A stretch of 14,640 bases of DNA from contig RFWA01000027.1 in NCBI GenBank assembly GCA_009922295.1, positions 1-14,640 on the forward strand, in the 5' to 3' direction. Shown in pieces: positions 1 through 7,353 of the stretch. The DNA comes from Betaproteobacteria bacterium. GTDB lineage: Bacteria > Pseudomonadota > Gammaproteobacteria > Burkholderiales > Burkholderiaceae_C. The notes under the pieces were generated by a model. The model was not told the DNA's origin and searched no databases. It worked only from the letters and a program-made list of their open reading frames with translations. The translations under genes and the position numbers were made by a program. Each line of letters begins with the position of its first letter. Within the stretch, counting starts at the first letter, position 1.

Positions 1-885
1 CTGGCGCACGGCGGTGCCGAGTTGGTCTGCCTGGACCGCAATGCCGATGTGGTTGCAGCCCTGCAGCAGCACGGCATCCGGGTGCGCGGCGTATTGGGTG
101 AGCAAACTGTGCCAGTGCGCGCCACCACAGACCCAACGCAACTGGGCCTGGCCGACATGGCCTTGGTGCTGGTAGACGCCGCAGCCACGCCAGCTGCTGC
201 AGCCATTGCCAAGGCCTGCCTCAAGCCAGACGGTTTTGCCCTGTCGCTGCAAAACGGCATTGGCAACCTGGAGGCCCTGGTTGACGCGCTGGGTCCGCAG
301 CGGGTGATGGCGGGCATCACCTACAACAGCGGCACGGGGGAGGGCCCGGCGCGCTCCTGGCATACCCACCTCGGTTTGACCACAATGGGCGAGGCCGCGG
401 GTGCCATGTCGCCCAGGCTGCAGGCCATCGCCGAACGGTTTCGCGCGCAGGGCATGGCGGTGGAACTCACGCCCCAGGTGGAGGCGGCGATCTGGAGCAA
501 GTTTGTGCACAACTGCGCCATCAACCCCATCAGTGCCCTGACCGGCTTGAGGCCGGCGCAGATCATGCAAACCCCACCGGCGCAGGCGCTGATGGAGCGT
601 GTGATCGATGAAATTCTGCAGGTGGTCGATGCCCTGGGCATTGTGCTGCCCGAGCATGACGCCCGCAGTGAGATCTTGCAGCATTGCCGCGAACGCATGA
701 ACCGGCCTTCGATGTTGCAGCACCTCCAGTCCGGTAAGCCCACCGAGATTGGTGCCCTGAACGAGGCCCTGGTGTCGCGTGCCGCGGCACTGGGCCTGGC
801 CGTGCCCTTTAATACAGCGGTGGTGCTGGCCATCCGGGCGCTGGAGGCTGCGGCCGCCTTGCCGCCCGTGCCTGATGGCGTCTGA
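1..885 (+). CDS. Ketopantoate reductase-family protein (ApbA/PanE-like), 5'-truncated by window edge
   Basis: The frame is open from base 1, so the gene starts upstream; 294 residues are visible. Only the N-terminal tip carrying the GxGxxG NADP-binding loop should be missing (about 15-25 residues by family length). Visible family marks are SLQNGIGN in the Rossmann half, a GTGEGPARSWHTHLG stretch, the WSKFVHN motif whose lysine (visible residue 167) matches the catalytic Lys of PanE, and a C-terminal helical domain with GKPTEIGALNEAL. The family reduces 2-dehydropantoate to pantoate with NADPH in the cytoplasm. Some usually conserved positions differ: the family's typical QD before the GxPTEI segment is QH, and the usual NG is NE. 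With a Bug receptor and a hydrolase downstream, a paralogue acting on another 2-oxo acid is as likely as pantothenate synthesis. The family call is firm; the substrate is not. Confidence 0.88.
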   Translation: MAHGGAELVCLDRNADVVAALQQHGIRVRGVLGEQTVPVRATTDPTQLGLADMALVLVDAAATPAAAAIAKACLKPDGFALSLQNGIGNLEALVDALGPQRVMAGITYNSGTGEGPARSWHTHLGLTTMGEAAGAMSPRLQAIAERFRAQGMAVELTPQVEAAIWSKFVHNCAINPISALTGLRPAQIMQTPPAQALMERVIDEILQVVDALGIVLPEHDARSEILQHCRERMNRPSMLQHLQSGKPTEIGALNEALVSRAAALGLAVPFNTAVVLAIRALEAAAALPPVPDGV

Positions 886-995
886 CAGCGTGTTGGCTGC
901 AGATGGGCTAGGGTTTTCCATCGCAATGAACGCCCTCTGCGGTGCCATACTCTTTGTCACGCTCTTGGTTTTCTATCTAGAAGGGGTTTGCACCA
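886..995 (+). promoter_or_regulatory. Leader of the Bug receptor gene with Shine-Dalgarno
   Basis: A 110-bp non-coding stretch. A strong purine-rich ribosome-binding site, AGAAGGGG at about 979-987, sits roughly 8 bases before the ATG at 996 and decides that start. A promoter probably lies here, because the gap is much longer than elsewhere in this gene group. No convincing -35/-10 pair was found: CATACT at 946-951 resembles a -10 but lacks a partner at 16-18 bp. No terminator hairpin with a T-run follows the reductase gene. Confidence 0.5.
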
Positions 996-1979
996 ATGAT
1001 TGACACCTACAAAAGATGGGCGTTGAAGTCAGTGCTGATGGGCGCTGTGGCTGCCTCCAGTGGCTTGGCTCTTGCGCAGAGCGGTGCCTGGCCCTCACAA
1101 ACCATCAAGATCATTATTCCTTTTGCAGCGGGTGGCGCCACCGATGTGTTGGCGCGTGCCTTCACCGACAAGTTGTCACTTGCGCTTAAGCAGCCAGTGG
1201 TGGTGGACAACCGCCCAGGTGCTGGCTCGACCCTGGGCGCCGCTCAGGCGGCCATGGCCAAGCCGGACGGTCACACCTTGATGATCATGTCGACCTCGCA
1301 CCTGTTTGCGCCCGCGCTCTACAAAGACCTGAGCTACGACGCACTGACGAGCTTCACGCCAGTCACACGTTTGGTGGGCAGTGGCTTTGTGATGGTGGTC
1401 CATCCGGCCGTACCCGCCGCCAACGTGCGTGAGTTCATCGCCCTGGCAAAGTCGCAGCCGGGCCATTTGAATTTTGGCTCCTCAGGCAATGGCGGCAACC
1501 AGCACCTGGTCAGCCAGATGTTTTTGAATGCGACCTCAACCGATGTCAAGCACATTCCCTACAAGGGCAGTGCACCTGCCACCACCGACCTGATCGGCGG
1601 ACAGGTGCAGATGAGCTTCATGGCTTTGTCGAATGCGATCCCGCACGTGAGGGCCGGCAAAATGCGCGCTTTGGCGGTCACCACCACGCAACGCTCTGCC
1701 GAGCTGCCCGGCATACCGACCATGGTAGAGGCTGGCGTGCCCGGCTTTGCGGCAACGGCGTGGCTCGCCTTGGTGGCGCCAAAAGGCACGCCACCCCAGG
1801 TGGTTGCGCGTCTCAATGCTGAGTTGCAAAGAATCATGCAAGAGCCTGATACGGTCAAGACATTGGCCAATGCCGGGTTTGACGTTGAGCTTGCTGGGCC
1901 GGAAGAACTGGGCGCATACATGCGTGAGGAGTCTGGCAAATGGTTGCAACTGGCCAAAAATATGAATCTGTCCCAATGA
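996..1979 (+). CDS. Bug-family (TctC) periplasmic solute-binding protein
   Basis: A 327-residue protein, the usual length for Bug receptors (tripartite tricarboxylate transporter receptor family). A Sec signal peptide is clear: a positive start (MIDTYKRWALK), a hydrophobic core, and a likely cut at ALA|Q after residue 27. Family motifs follow: IPFAAGGATDVLAR at about 41-54, DNRPGAGSTLGA at 71-82, and the GSSGNGGNQHL and HIPYKGSAPATTDLIGGQVQ segments that shape the ligand pocket. These proteins bind carboxylates or other small acids in the periplasm. No membrane TctA or TctB gene is in the window, so it is an orphan receptor here, as most Bug proteins in Burkholderiales are. The next gene starts inside its stop codon (ATGA), which suggests translational coupling with the hydrolase. 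The ligand cannot be predicted. Confidence 0.95.
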   Translation: MIDTYKRWALKSVLMGAVAASSGLALAQSGAWPSQTIKIIIPFAAGGATDVLARAFTDKLSLALKQPVVVDNRPGAGSTLGAAQAAMAKPDGHTLMIMSTSHLFAPALYKDLSYDALTSFTPVTRLVGSGFVMVVHPAVPAANVREFIALAKSQPGHLNFGSSGNGGNQHLVSQMFLNATSTDVKHIPYKGSAPATTDLIGGQVQMSFMALSNAIPHVRAGKMRALAVTTTQRSAELPGIPTMVEAGVPGFAATAWLALVAPKGTPPQVVARLNAELQRIMQEPDTVKTLANAGFDVELAGPEELGAYMREESGKWLQLAKNMNLSQ

Positions 1980-2962
1980 CCACCAACGGCAATTCACTTG
2001 AGCCACTGGCGGTGGTGCCGGCGAATCCAAACGGATCTACATCAGCCAGCATACCGAGGACGTGGTCTGCAGGTGGCGAAGAACATTGGACCCATAAGGG
2101 CGACGTGCGGCTGTTCATGTGGCGCAAACGCCGTATGGACGTGCCTCAAGTTGGGGTGATCTTGTGGATTCACGGGTCCTCCATGGCCTCACAGCCCACC
2201 TTCGATCTCCATGTGCCGGGCCGGGCTGATTCGTCCATCATGGATTGGTTTGCCTCCAAAGGCTTCGACTGCTGGAGCCTTGACAACGAGGGTTATGGCC
2301 GCTCTGACAAGACCAGGCAGGTCAATGCCGACTTGGCCAATGGCGTAGACGACATGGTCGCCGCGGTTGACTACATTCAGCGAGCCACTGGCGCAGAGCG
2401 CGTGCATTTGTACGGCATTTCGTCCGGGGCACTCAAGGCGGCCATGTATGCCGCCGCCCATCCTGGCCAGGTGGGGCGCCTGGCCTTGGAAGCCATGGTC
2501 TGGACCGGGGCCGACAGCCCGACCCTGATTGAGCGAAGAAAAAAACTACCGCAGTGGTTGGGCAGCCTTCGTCGCCCGGTAGGCCGTGATGACATTCGCC
2601 GAATATTCACCCGTGACCGTGAAGGCCTGGCAGACGAAGACACGGTCAACCGGTTCGCCGATGCCGTGTTGTCTTTGGATGACTCCATACCCAATGGCAC
2701 CTACGTTGACATGTGCTCCAAGTTGCCTTGCGTGGACCCGGCGGACATCCAGGTGCCCACGCTCATCCTGCGCGGTGAGTTCGACGGCATTGCCTCCTAC
2801 GCCGATGTCTCGGCCTTCTTTGAAAAGATTCCCAATATGGACAAGCAGTTTTCCATGTTGAGTGGCGTTGGCCATGGCGGGCTGCAGAGCCACAACTACC
2901 GGGTGGTGTACCACCAGTTGCACGGCTTTTTCTCGCAGCCGGCAGCCCGTTTGACGGCTTAG
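1976..2962 (+). CDS. Alpha/beta hydrolase
   Basis: A 328-residue cytoplasmic protein of the alpha/beta-hydrolase fold. An upstream ATG at 1940 is possible. I prefer the ATG at 1976 because it forms an ATGA overlap with the receptor stop codon and avoids a 40-bp coding overlap. Visible elements are the oxyanion-hole HG at 66-67 (ILWIHGSSM), GYGRSD at 106-111, the nucleophile elbow GISSG at 147-151 with Ser149, the likely acid Asp270 in RGEFDG, and the catalytic His300 in GVGHGG. The triad is complete, so it should be active. An insert of about 60 residues (about 175-240) between the elbow and the acid would form a cap domain. Esterase, lactonase or C-C hydrolase activity cannot be told apart from the sequence. 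Coupling to a Bug receptor suggests it may cleave what the receptor captures; that is an inference. Confidence 0.9.
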   Translation: MTTNGNSLEPLAVVPANPNGSTSASIPRTWSAGGEEHWTHKGDVRLFMWRKRRMDVPQVGVILWIHGSSMASQPTFDLHVPGRADSSIMDWFASKGFDCWSLDNEGYGRSDKTRQVNADLANGVDDMVAAVDYIQRATGAERVHLYGISSGALKAAMYAAAHPGQVGRLALEAMVWTGADSPTLIERRKKLPQWLGSLRRPVGRDDIRRIFTRDREGLADEDTVNRFADAVLSLDDSIPNGTYVDMCSKLPCVDPADIQVPTLILRGEFDGIASYADVSAFFEKIPNMDKQFSMLSGVGHGGLQSHNYRVVYHQLHGFFSQPAARLTA

Positions 2963-2993
2963 GCAGTGAATCGGGGGCTTTGAGCGTCCAGCC

Positions 2994-3009
2994 TTGGGGC
3001 CAGCCCCGG
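2994..3009. terminator. Weak GC-rich hairpin between convergent genes
   Basis: TTGGGG and CCCCGG form a 6-bp stem (two G-T pairs) around a CCAG loop. It lies in the 115-bp gap between the hydrolase stop and the stop of the convergent LysR gene, where a terminator is expected. There is no T-run on either strand, so it is at best a poor intrinsic terminator. Nothing else is recognisable in the gap. Confidence 0.22.
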
Positions 3010-3077
3010 CAGATAATCCCGCCCATGAACATCGTTACCTTGTTGCTCGACTTCATCCTCCATGTAGAGACGTGCCT

Positions 3078-3968
3078 TCACTCCATCAAGCAGGCTTCAG
3101 CTTCAATCCAGTCACAAACGTCCCTGACTTCTGGCGTGCCGCGCGCCCCGGGCCGTGTTAGCAAATAGTAGGCGCGGGTTGGGTGGTACGCAATGTTAAA
3201 CGGGCAAACAAGGCGACCTGCGTCAATTTCGCTCTGAATCAGCGGGAAGATACCCATGATCACGCTGTGCCCATCCAGTGCCGCCTGCAACACGATGTTG
3301 GAATCGCGCATGGTGACCTCATGGGCAAACCGCAGCGCACCGAGACCCACCAGGTCCAGCCAGGATGCCCACTCTTCTCGGTCCCACTTATGGACGACGG
3401 GGTACCGCGCCAAATCTGACGGGTCTTTCAAACCCCCAAGCCTCGCCAATAGCGCGGGGCTGAGTGTTGGCGTGAAAGTTACTTCAAACAGGCGCTTGGC
3501 GTTCAACCCCAACCAATCGCCGTTACCCCAATCGATCATGACCATGGTCTCCATCTGCTCCGCGCTTGTGATGCGTGGGCTGTGATGCAGCACCAAATCA
3601 ATGTGGGGATATAGCCTGCTGAATGCATCCATACGGGGCAATAGCCACCGCGCGCCGAAGATTGGGCCAACGGCTAGGGTCACGGTCTTGCGGTTCTGAA
3701 GGGCGAACGTATCCATTTCCCTGCGGAGCTCATTGAAGGTCCGATTCACCACCTGAGCCAGTGATCGGCCCGCATCGGTGAGAGAAATTTGTCGCGGTCT
3801 TCGTGTGAACAGCAGTACGCCCCACTCAGCCTCAAGCTGCCGAATCTGGCTGCTGACACTTTGCGGTGTCACGCACAACTCTTCCGCCGCTGCCTTGAAG
3901 CTGAGCAGTCTGGCAGCAGACTCAAAAGTCCGCAATGCGTTGAGGGGCAATCTCTGATGGGGCTGCAT
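3078..3968 (-). CDS. LysR-type transcriptional regulator, GcvA-like
   Basis: A 296-residue LysR-family regulator of normal length. The N-terminal winged helix-turn-helix spans about residues 9-68: LPLNALRTFESAARLLSF, then AAEELCVTPQSVSSQIRQLE as the recognition region, then LFTRRPRQISLTDAGRSL. The phrase LPLNALRTFEAAAR is typical of the GcvA/DsdC branch. A two-lobed periplasmic-binding-like effector domain follows (about 92-290), with VGPIFGARWLLPRM at its start. It is transcribed away from the eight-gene operon across 128 bp. This is the classic LysR arrangement, so it probably controls that operon and itself in response to a substrate or pathway intermediate; this is inferred from position. 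Its 3' end converges on the hydrolase gene. Confidence 0.93.
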   Translation of the reverse strand: MQPHQRLPLNALRTFESAARLLSFKAAAEELCVTPQSVSSQIRQLEAEWGVLLFTRRPRQISLTDAGRSLAQVVNRTFNELRREMDTFALQNRKTVTLAVGPIFGARWLLPRMDAFSRLYPHIDLVLHHSPRITSAEQMETMVMIDWGNGDWLGLNAKRLFEVTFTPTLSPALLARLGGLKDPSDLARYPVVHKWDREEWASWLDLVGLGALRFAHEVTMRDSNIVLQAALDGHSVIMGIFPLIQSEIDAGRLVCPFNIAYHPTRAYYLLTRPGARGTPEVRDVCDWIEAEACLME

Positions 3969-4096
3969 GCCGGGCAGTATATCGACCGCTTTTGCTCAGC
4001 GCCGCCGGCGTGGGGGCGTAAGTCTCCCATGGCCCACACGAGAATGATCTTTGTCGCAAGCCCCACGAATGAAATGAACCCATTTTTCTGGATACT
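3969..4096. promoter_or_regulatory. Divergent intergenic region, LysR regulator / catabolic operon
   Basis: A 128-bp gap between the start codons of the LysR gene (minus) and the hydroxyacid dehydrogenase (plus). It should hold both promoters and the LysR binding site. I could not single out a clean T-N11-A dyad. A loose direct repeat is visible: CACGAGAATGA at 4037-4047 and CACGAATGA at 4064-4072, about 27 bp apart. It is a candidate for a recognition element but may be chance. The dehydrogenase start at 4097 has no good Shine-Dalgarno; only GGA at 4090-4092 lies directly upstream. Confidence 0.45.
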
Positions 4097-5110
4097 ATGA
4101 GCCAACTACCACTCGTTCTAATTGATGCATTTCCACGTTCAAAGGAGATGATTTTCACCTCGGACACCGAGCAGAAGTTGCGCAGCCAAGTGAGGACCAT
4201 CGAGCATTACGGGTCCCGAATGCCCGATGCCATGGTCGATGAACATCTTGAGGAGGTCTCGATCATCGTGGGACAGACGCCAATGGACGCAACCCGCCTG
4301 AATCGGGCCAAGAAGCTCAAAGCGATCATCAATGTCAAAGGCAACTGGGAGCCAAACATTGATTACCAAGAGGCCCAGAAGCTTGGGATCCATGTACTGA
4401 GTATTGCGCCAGTCATGGCGCCAGCCGTGGCGGAAATGTGCGTCGGTATGGCCATCAGCCTGGGGCGCGGTATTGTCAAAAATGATCTGCTGTTCAGGTC
4501 AAGTATGGAGCGCTACGGCATTGCCGGCAACGTAGAGGCGATCTCGCTGTACAACGCCAAAGTGGGCTTCATTGGCTATGGTAATCTTGGACGTGCCCTA
4601 GGGCCGTTGTTGGCGCCATACGCCTGCGACGTCCGCATCTATGACCCGTGGTTGTCCAAGGGCTATTTGGCTCAGCAGGGCTATCAGGCCGCTTCACTCA
4701 ACGAAGTTTTGCAGGAGTCTCAGTACCTTTTTCTCCTTGCCGGGGTTAACCAGGAAAACGACGGTTTTCTGTCCCGCGCACTGCTGGAGACGGTCCGCAA
4801 AGACGCCTGCGTTGTATTGGCCAGCCGTTCTGAGATCGTGGATTTTGATGCATTTTTGGATTTCGCCGAGGCTGGTCGCTTTCGGGCTGCGATTGACGTC
4901 TACCCGCAAGAGCCGGTGGATCCATCCAGCCCGATGCGCAAGAGGCGGTCTATTATTTTCTCCCCCCATTTGGCTGGCGGAATGCGTGACAGCTACCAGC
5001 GCATCGCCAACAGCTTGGCCGATGAGATCCCGCAGCTGTTGCGCGAGCTCCCCCCTTTGCTGCTGCAACGCGCGGAGCCACGCCTGGCTGCCATGCAAAC
5101 CAGCCGCTGA
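4097..5110 (+). CDS. D-isomer-specific 2-hydroxyacid dehydrogenase family protein
   Basis: A 337-residue cytoplasmic oxidoreductase, first gene of the operon. The NAD-binding loop is GFIGYGNLG at 157-165, and the acidic residue at the end of the second strand (IYDP, Asp183) points to NAD rather than NADP. The catalytic trio of the family is present: Arg244 in LASRSEIVD, Glu272 in YPQEPVDP, and His291 in FSPHLAGG. The segment around Arg244 is unusual, because the family normally has a glycine after the arginine (ARG) and this protein has serine. Family members interconvert 2-oxo acids and D-2-hydroxy acids. Here it sits with two Gfo/Idh oxidoreductases and a sugar importer, so a sugar-acid or branched hydroxyacid substrate is plausible but unproven. 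The next gene follows after 11 bases, so the two are co-transcribed. Confidence 0.9.
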   Translation: MSQLPLVLIDAFPRSKEMIFTSDTEQKLRSQVRTIEHYGSRMPDAMVDEHLEEVSIIVGQTPMDATRLNRAKKLKAIINVKGNWEPNIDYQEAQKLGIHVLSIAPVMAPAVAEMCVGMAISLGRGIVKNDLLFRSSMERYGIAGNVEAISLYNAKVGFIGYGNLGRALGPLLAPYACDVRIYDPWLSKGYLAQQGYQAASLNEVLQESQYLFLLAGVNQENDGFLSRALLETVRKDACVVLASRSEIVDFDAFLDFAEAGRFRAAIDVYPQEPVDPSSPMRKRRSIIFSPHLAGGMRDSYQRIANSLADEIPQLLRELPPLLLQRAEPRLAAMQTSR

Positions 5111-5121
5111 AAGAAACTACC

Positions 5122-6171
5122 GTGTCGAAAACTCCGCCATTGAAGTTTGCCGCCATCGGGCTTGACCACCGGCATATTTATGACCAAACCAAGAGCCTAT
5201 TGGACACCGGAGCGCAGTGTGTCGGCTTCTGGTCAAACGATGATTCTCAGCCGCTGCCAGGTTTCATGGAGCGCTTTTCGCAGATACCCCGGGTCAAAGA
5301 CCGCGCAAGATTAATCGAAGACGAGTCGATTCAATTGGTGGCCTGCGCGGCGGTCCCTAACGTTCGGGCAGCACTTGCTGTCGAAGCTATGCGCCATGGC
5401 AAAGACGTGATGATGGACAAGCCCGGATTGACGACGTTTAGCCAGTTAGACGAGGTCAAAAAAGCTCAGCGGGAAACGGGCCGGATCTTCTCGGTTGACT
5501 TCACCGAGCGCTTTGAAGTTCGCGCAGCCATTCGCGCCACAGAGCTCATCCAATCCGGGGCGATCGGCCAAGTGATTCACACCTGCGGACTCGGGCCGCA
5601 CCGCATGAATCGTTCATCGCGTCCAGCGTGGTTTTTTGACAAGAAGGCGTACGGTGGCATTTTGGTCGACATCGGCTCACATCAATTTGACCAGTTCCTT
5701 CACTTCACCGGCTCCAGAGACGCACGTGTGGTGAGTGCTGGCACCTTCAATCGCGCACACCCCAACGACCTGGCGCTTGAAGACTTGGGCGAAGTCGTGC
5801 TCGAGAGCGACAGCGCATCAGGCTACTTCCGTGTGGATTGGTTCACCCCCGACGGTTTGCCGACCTGGGGCGATGGTCGACTGACCCTTGTCGGTACCGA
5901 GGGGACGATTGAGTTGCGCAAGTACGTCGATGTGGCCGGTCGCGCGGGTACCGACCACCTGTTCCTGACAGATAAAAGCCGTTCACTCCACATGGATTGT
6001 TCAGACGTGGAGCTCACCTACTACAAAGACCTGAGTTTTGATATTTTCAATCGGACACAGACGGCCATGTCGCAGGATCATTGCTTCAAGGTCTGCGAAC
6101 TCTCCCTCACCGCGCAGGCTATGGCGGATGCGCGTAGCCAGGGTGTGCACTTCCATCCTGCAGGCCAATAG
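5122..6171 (+). CDS. Gfo/Idh/MocA-family oxidoreductase (first of two)
   Basis: A 349-residue NAD(P)-dependent oxidoreductase starting at GTG 5122, 11 bases after the previous stop; the ribosome-binding site is weak (GAAAG). The N-terminal Rossmann strand reads FAAIGLDHRHIYD (residues 9-21), so the normal GxGxxG/A loop is replaced by GLDHRH. The usual EKP motif is DKP at 99-101, preceded by VMM. The catalytic stretch GGILVDIGSHQFDQ (178-191) keeps the family Asp183 and His187. A C-terminal alpha/beta domain follows. Family members oxidise or reduce hydroxyl groups of sugars, inositols and related compounds. The altered loop appears to define a subgroup; whether the protein still binds a dinucleotide tightly cannot be said from sequence. 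It overlaps neither neighbour, and the ATPase gene begins 5 bases later. Confidence 0.9.
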   Translation: MSKTPPLKFAAIGLDHRHIYDQTKSLLDTGAQCVGFWSNDDSQPLPGFMERFSQIPRVKDRARLIEDESIQLVACAAVPNVRAALAVEAMRHGKDVMMDKPGLTTFSQLDEVKKAQRETGRIFSVDFTERFEVRAAIRATELIQSGAIGQVIHTCGLGPHRMNRSSRPAWFFDKKAYGGILVDIGSHQFDQFLHFTGSRDARVVSAGTFNRAHPNDLALEDLGEVVLESDSASGYFRVDWFTPDGLPTWGDGRLTLVGTEGTIELRKYVDVAGRAGTDHLFLTDKSRSLHMDCSDVELTYYKDLSFDIFNRTQTAMSQDHCFKVCELSLTAQAMADARSQGVHFHPAGQ

Positions 6172-6176
6172 TCTTC

Positions 6177-7268
6177 ATGGCCAACCTCAGTCTTAGTTCT
6201 GTCAGAAAGTCCTTTGGTCAGCAGGAGATCCTGCACGGCATTGACCTTGATGTCCAGGATGGGGAGTTCGTTGTTTTTGTCGGACCTTCCGGGTGCGGTA
6301 AGTCGACCCTGCTCAGGTTGATCGCCGGGCTTGATGAAGTCACAGCAGGCGACATTGTGCTGGATGGAAAAACGGTCACTCGGGTCGCAGCCGCAGAGCG
6401 TGGATTGAGCATGGTTTTTCAGAACTACGCCCTGTACCCGCATATGACCGTGTACCAAAACCTTGCGTTCGGACTTGAGAATACGCCGATGAAGAGGTCT
6501 GACATTGACCAACGCGTCCACAAGGCCGCTGACTTGCTGCAGTTGTCGCAACTGCTGGGACGCAAGCCCAGGCAGTTGTCAGGCGGGCAGCGTCAACGCG
6601 TCGCTATCGGACGCTCCATCACCCGGCAACCCAAGATATTTCTGTTTGATGAGCCGCTATCCAACTTAGATGCCGAGCTGCGGGTCCAGATGCGGCTTGA
6701 GTTGTCCAAGCTGCACAAGGACCTCCGAGCCACGATGATCTATGTGACACATGACCAGGTGGAAGCCATGACCATGGCAGACAAAATTGTTGTCTTGCGG
6801 GACGGGCAGGTGGAGCAGGTTGGCAGACCACTGGATCTCTACAACAACCCGGCAAACCGATTCGTCGCGGGTTTTATTGGCTCCCCACGGATGAATTTTC
6901 TAGGTGCCACGGTGACCCATAGCCCAGACGGGCCGCCACGCATCAGTGCCGAAGGCCTGGCGTTGTCAGCCGCACACCTGCCACTCGGCCAGCTGCAAGC
7001 GCAGACACCAGTCACCATCGGCATCCGCCCGGAACACCTGGCCTTGGGTACTGCTCAGGACTGGCCGCTGGAAGTGTCCGTGGTTGAGCAACTTGGCAAC
7101 ACAAGCTACGTACACGGAACTCTGCCCTCCGCAGCGGCCTTGACGATTGCGCTGAACGATCAGACGGCTATCCGCGTAGGCAGCACAATTTTTATCAAGC
7201 CCATCGCAGGCAAAGTGCATGTCTTCCTGCGCGCTGGAACGGAGGTGGCCATGAAGCCTAACCCGTGA
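6177..7268 (+). CDS. Carbohydrate ABC transporter ATP-binding protein (MalK/UgpC type)
   Basis: A 363-residue ATPase subunit with every nucleotide-binding element intact: Walker A GPSGCGKST at 36-44, Q-loop Gln82 in VFQNYALYPHM, signature LSGGQRQ at 134-140, Walker B IFLFDEP at 154-160, D-loop SNLD at 162-165 and switch His192 in VTHDQ. The C-terminal part (about 235-355) has the MalK-type TOBE/OB regulatory fold, including IGIRPEHL. The length and this C-terminal domain place it in the CUT1 sugar-importer class. It drives import through the two permeases encoded downstream. It starts 5 bases after the previous gene. The ATG at 6177 has no clear Shine-Dalgarno, so it may depend on coupled translation. 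Confidence 0.96.
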   Translation: MANLSLSSVRKSFGQQEILHGIDLDVQDGEFVVFVGPSGCGKSTLLRLIAGLDEVTAGDIVLDGKTVTRVAAAERGLSMVFQNYALYPHMTVYQNLAFGLENTPMKRSDIDQRVHKAADLLQLSQLLGRKPRQLSGGQRQRVAIGRSITRQPKIFLFDEPLSNLDAELRVQMRLELSKLHKDLRATMIYVTHDQVEAMTMADKIVVLRDGQVEQVGRPLDLYNNPANRFVAGFIGSPRMNFLGATVTHSPDGPPRISAEGLALSAAHLPLGQLQAQTPVTIGIRPEHLALGTAQDWPLEVSVVEQLGNTSYVHGTLPSAAALTIALNDQTAIRVGSTIFIKPIAGKVHVFLRAGTEVAMKPNP

Positions 7269-7353
7269 CCGCCACCCCCCACGGCCGAGTCCAGTCAGAC
7301 ATTGAAAACCAAAAAATCCAGGTCAGAACGTCAAAAATTCAGGAGCAAAAACT
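7269..7353 (+). promoter_or_regulatory. Leader of the solute-binding protein gene with strong RBS
   Basis: This 85-bp gap is the longest inside the operon. AGGAG at 7341-7345 lies 8 bases before the ATG at 7354, the best ribosome-binding site in the cluster, as expected for an abundant binding protein. The A-rich second half contains two similar blocks, GTCAGACATTGAAAA from about 7294 and GTCAGAACGTCAAAA from about 7322. A TTGAAA at 7302-7307 looks like a -35, but no matching -10 was found, so an internal promoter is only a possibility. Confidence 0.4.

Noticed and set aside
953..979. A promoter made of TTTGTC and TATCTA before the Bug receptor gene
   Set aside because: The spacing is only 15 bp and the -10 runs into the ribosome-binding site, leaving no room for a transcript start before it.
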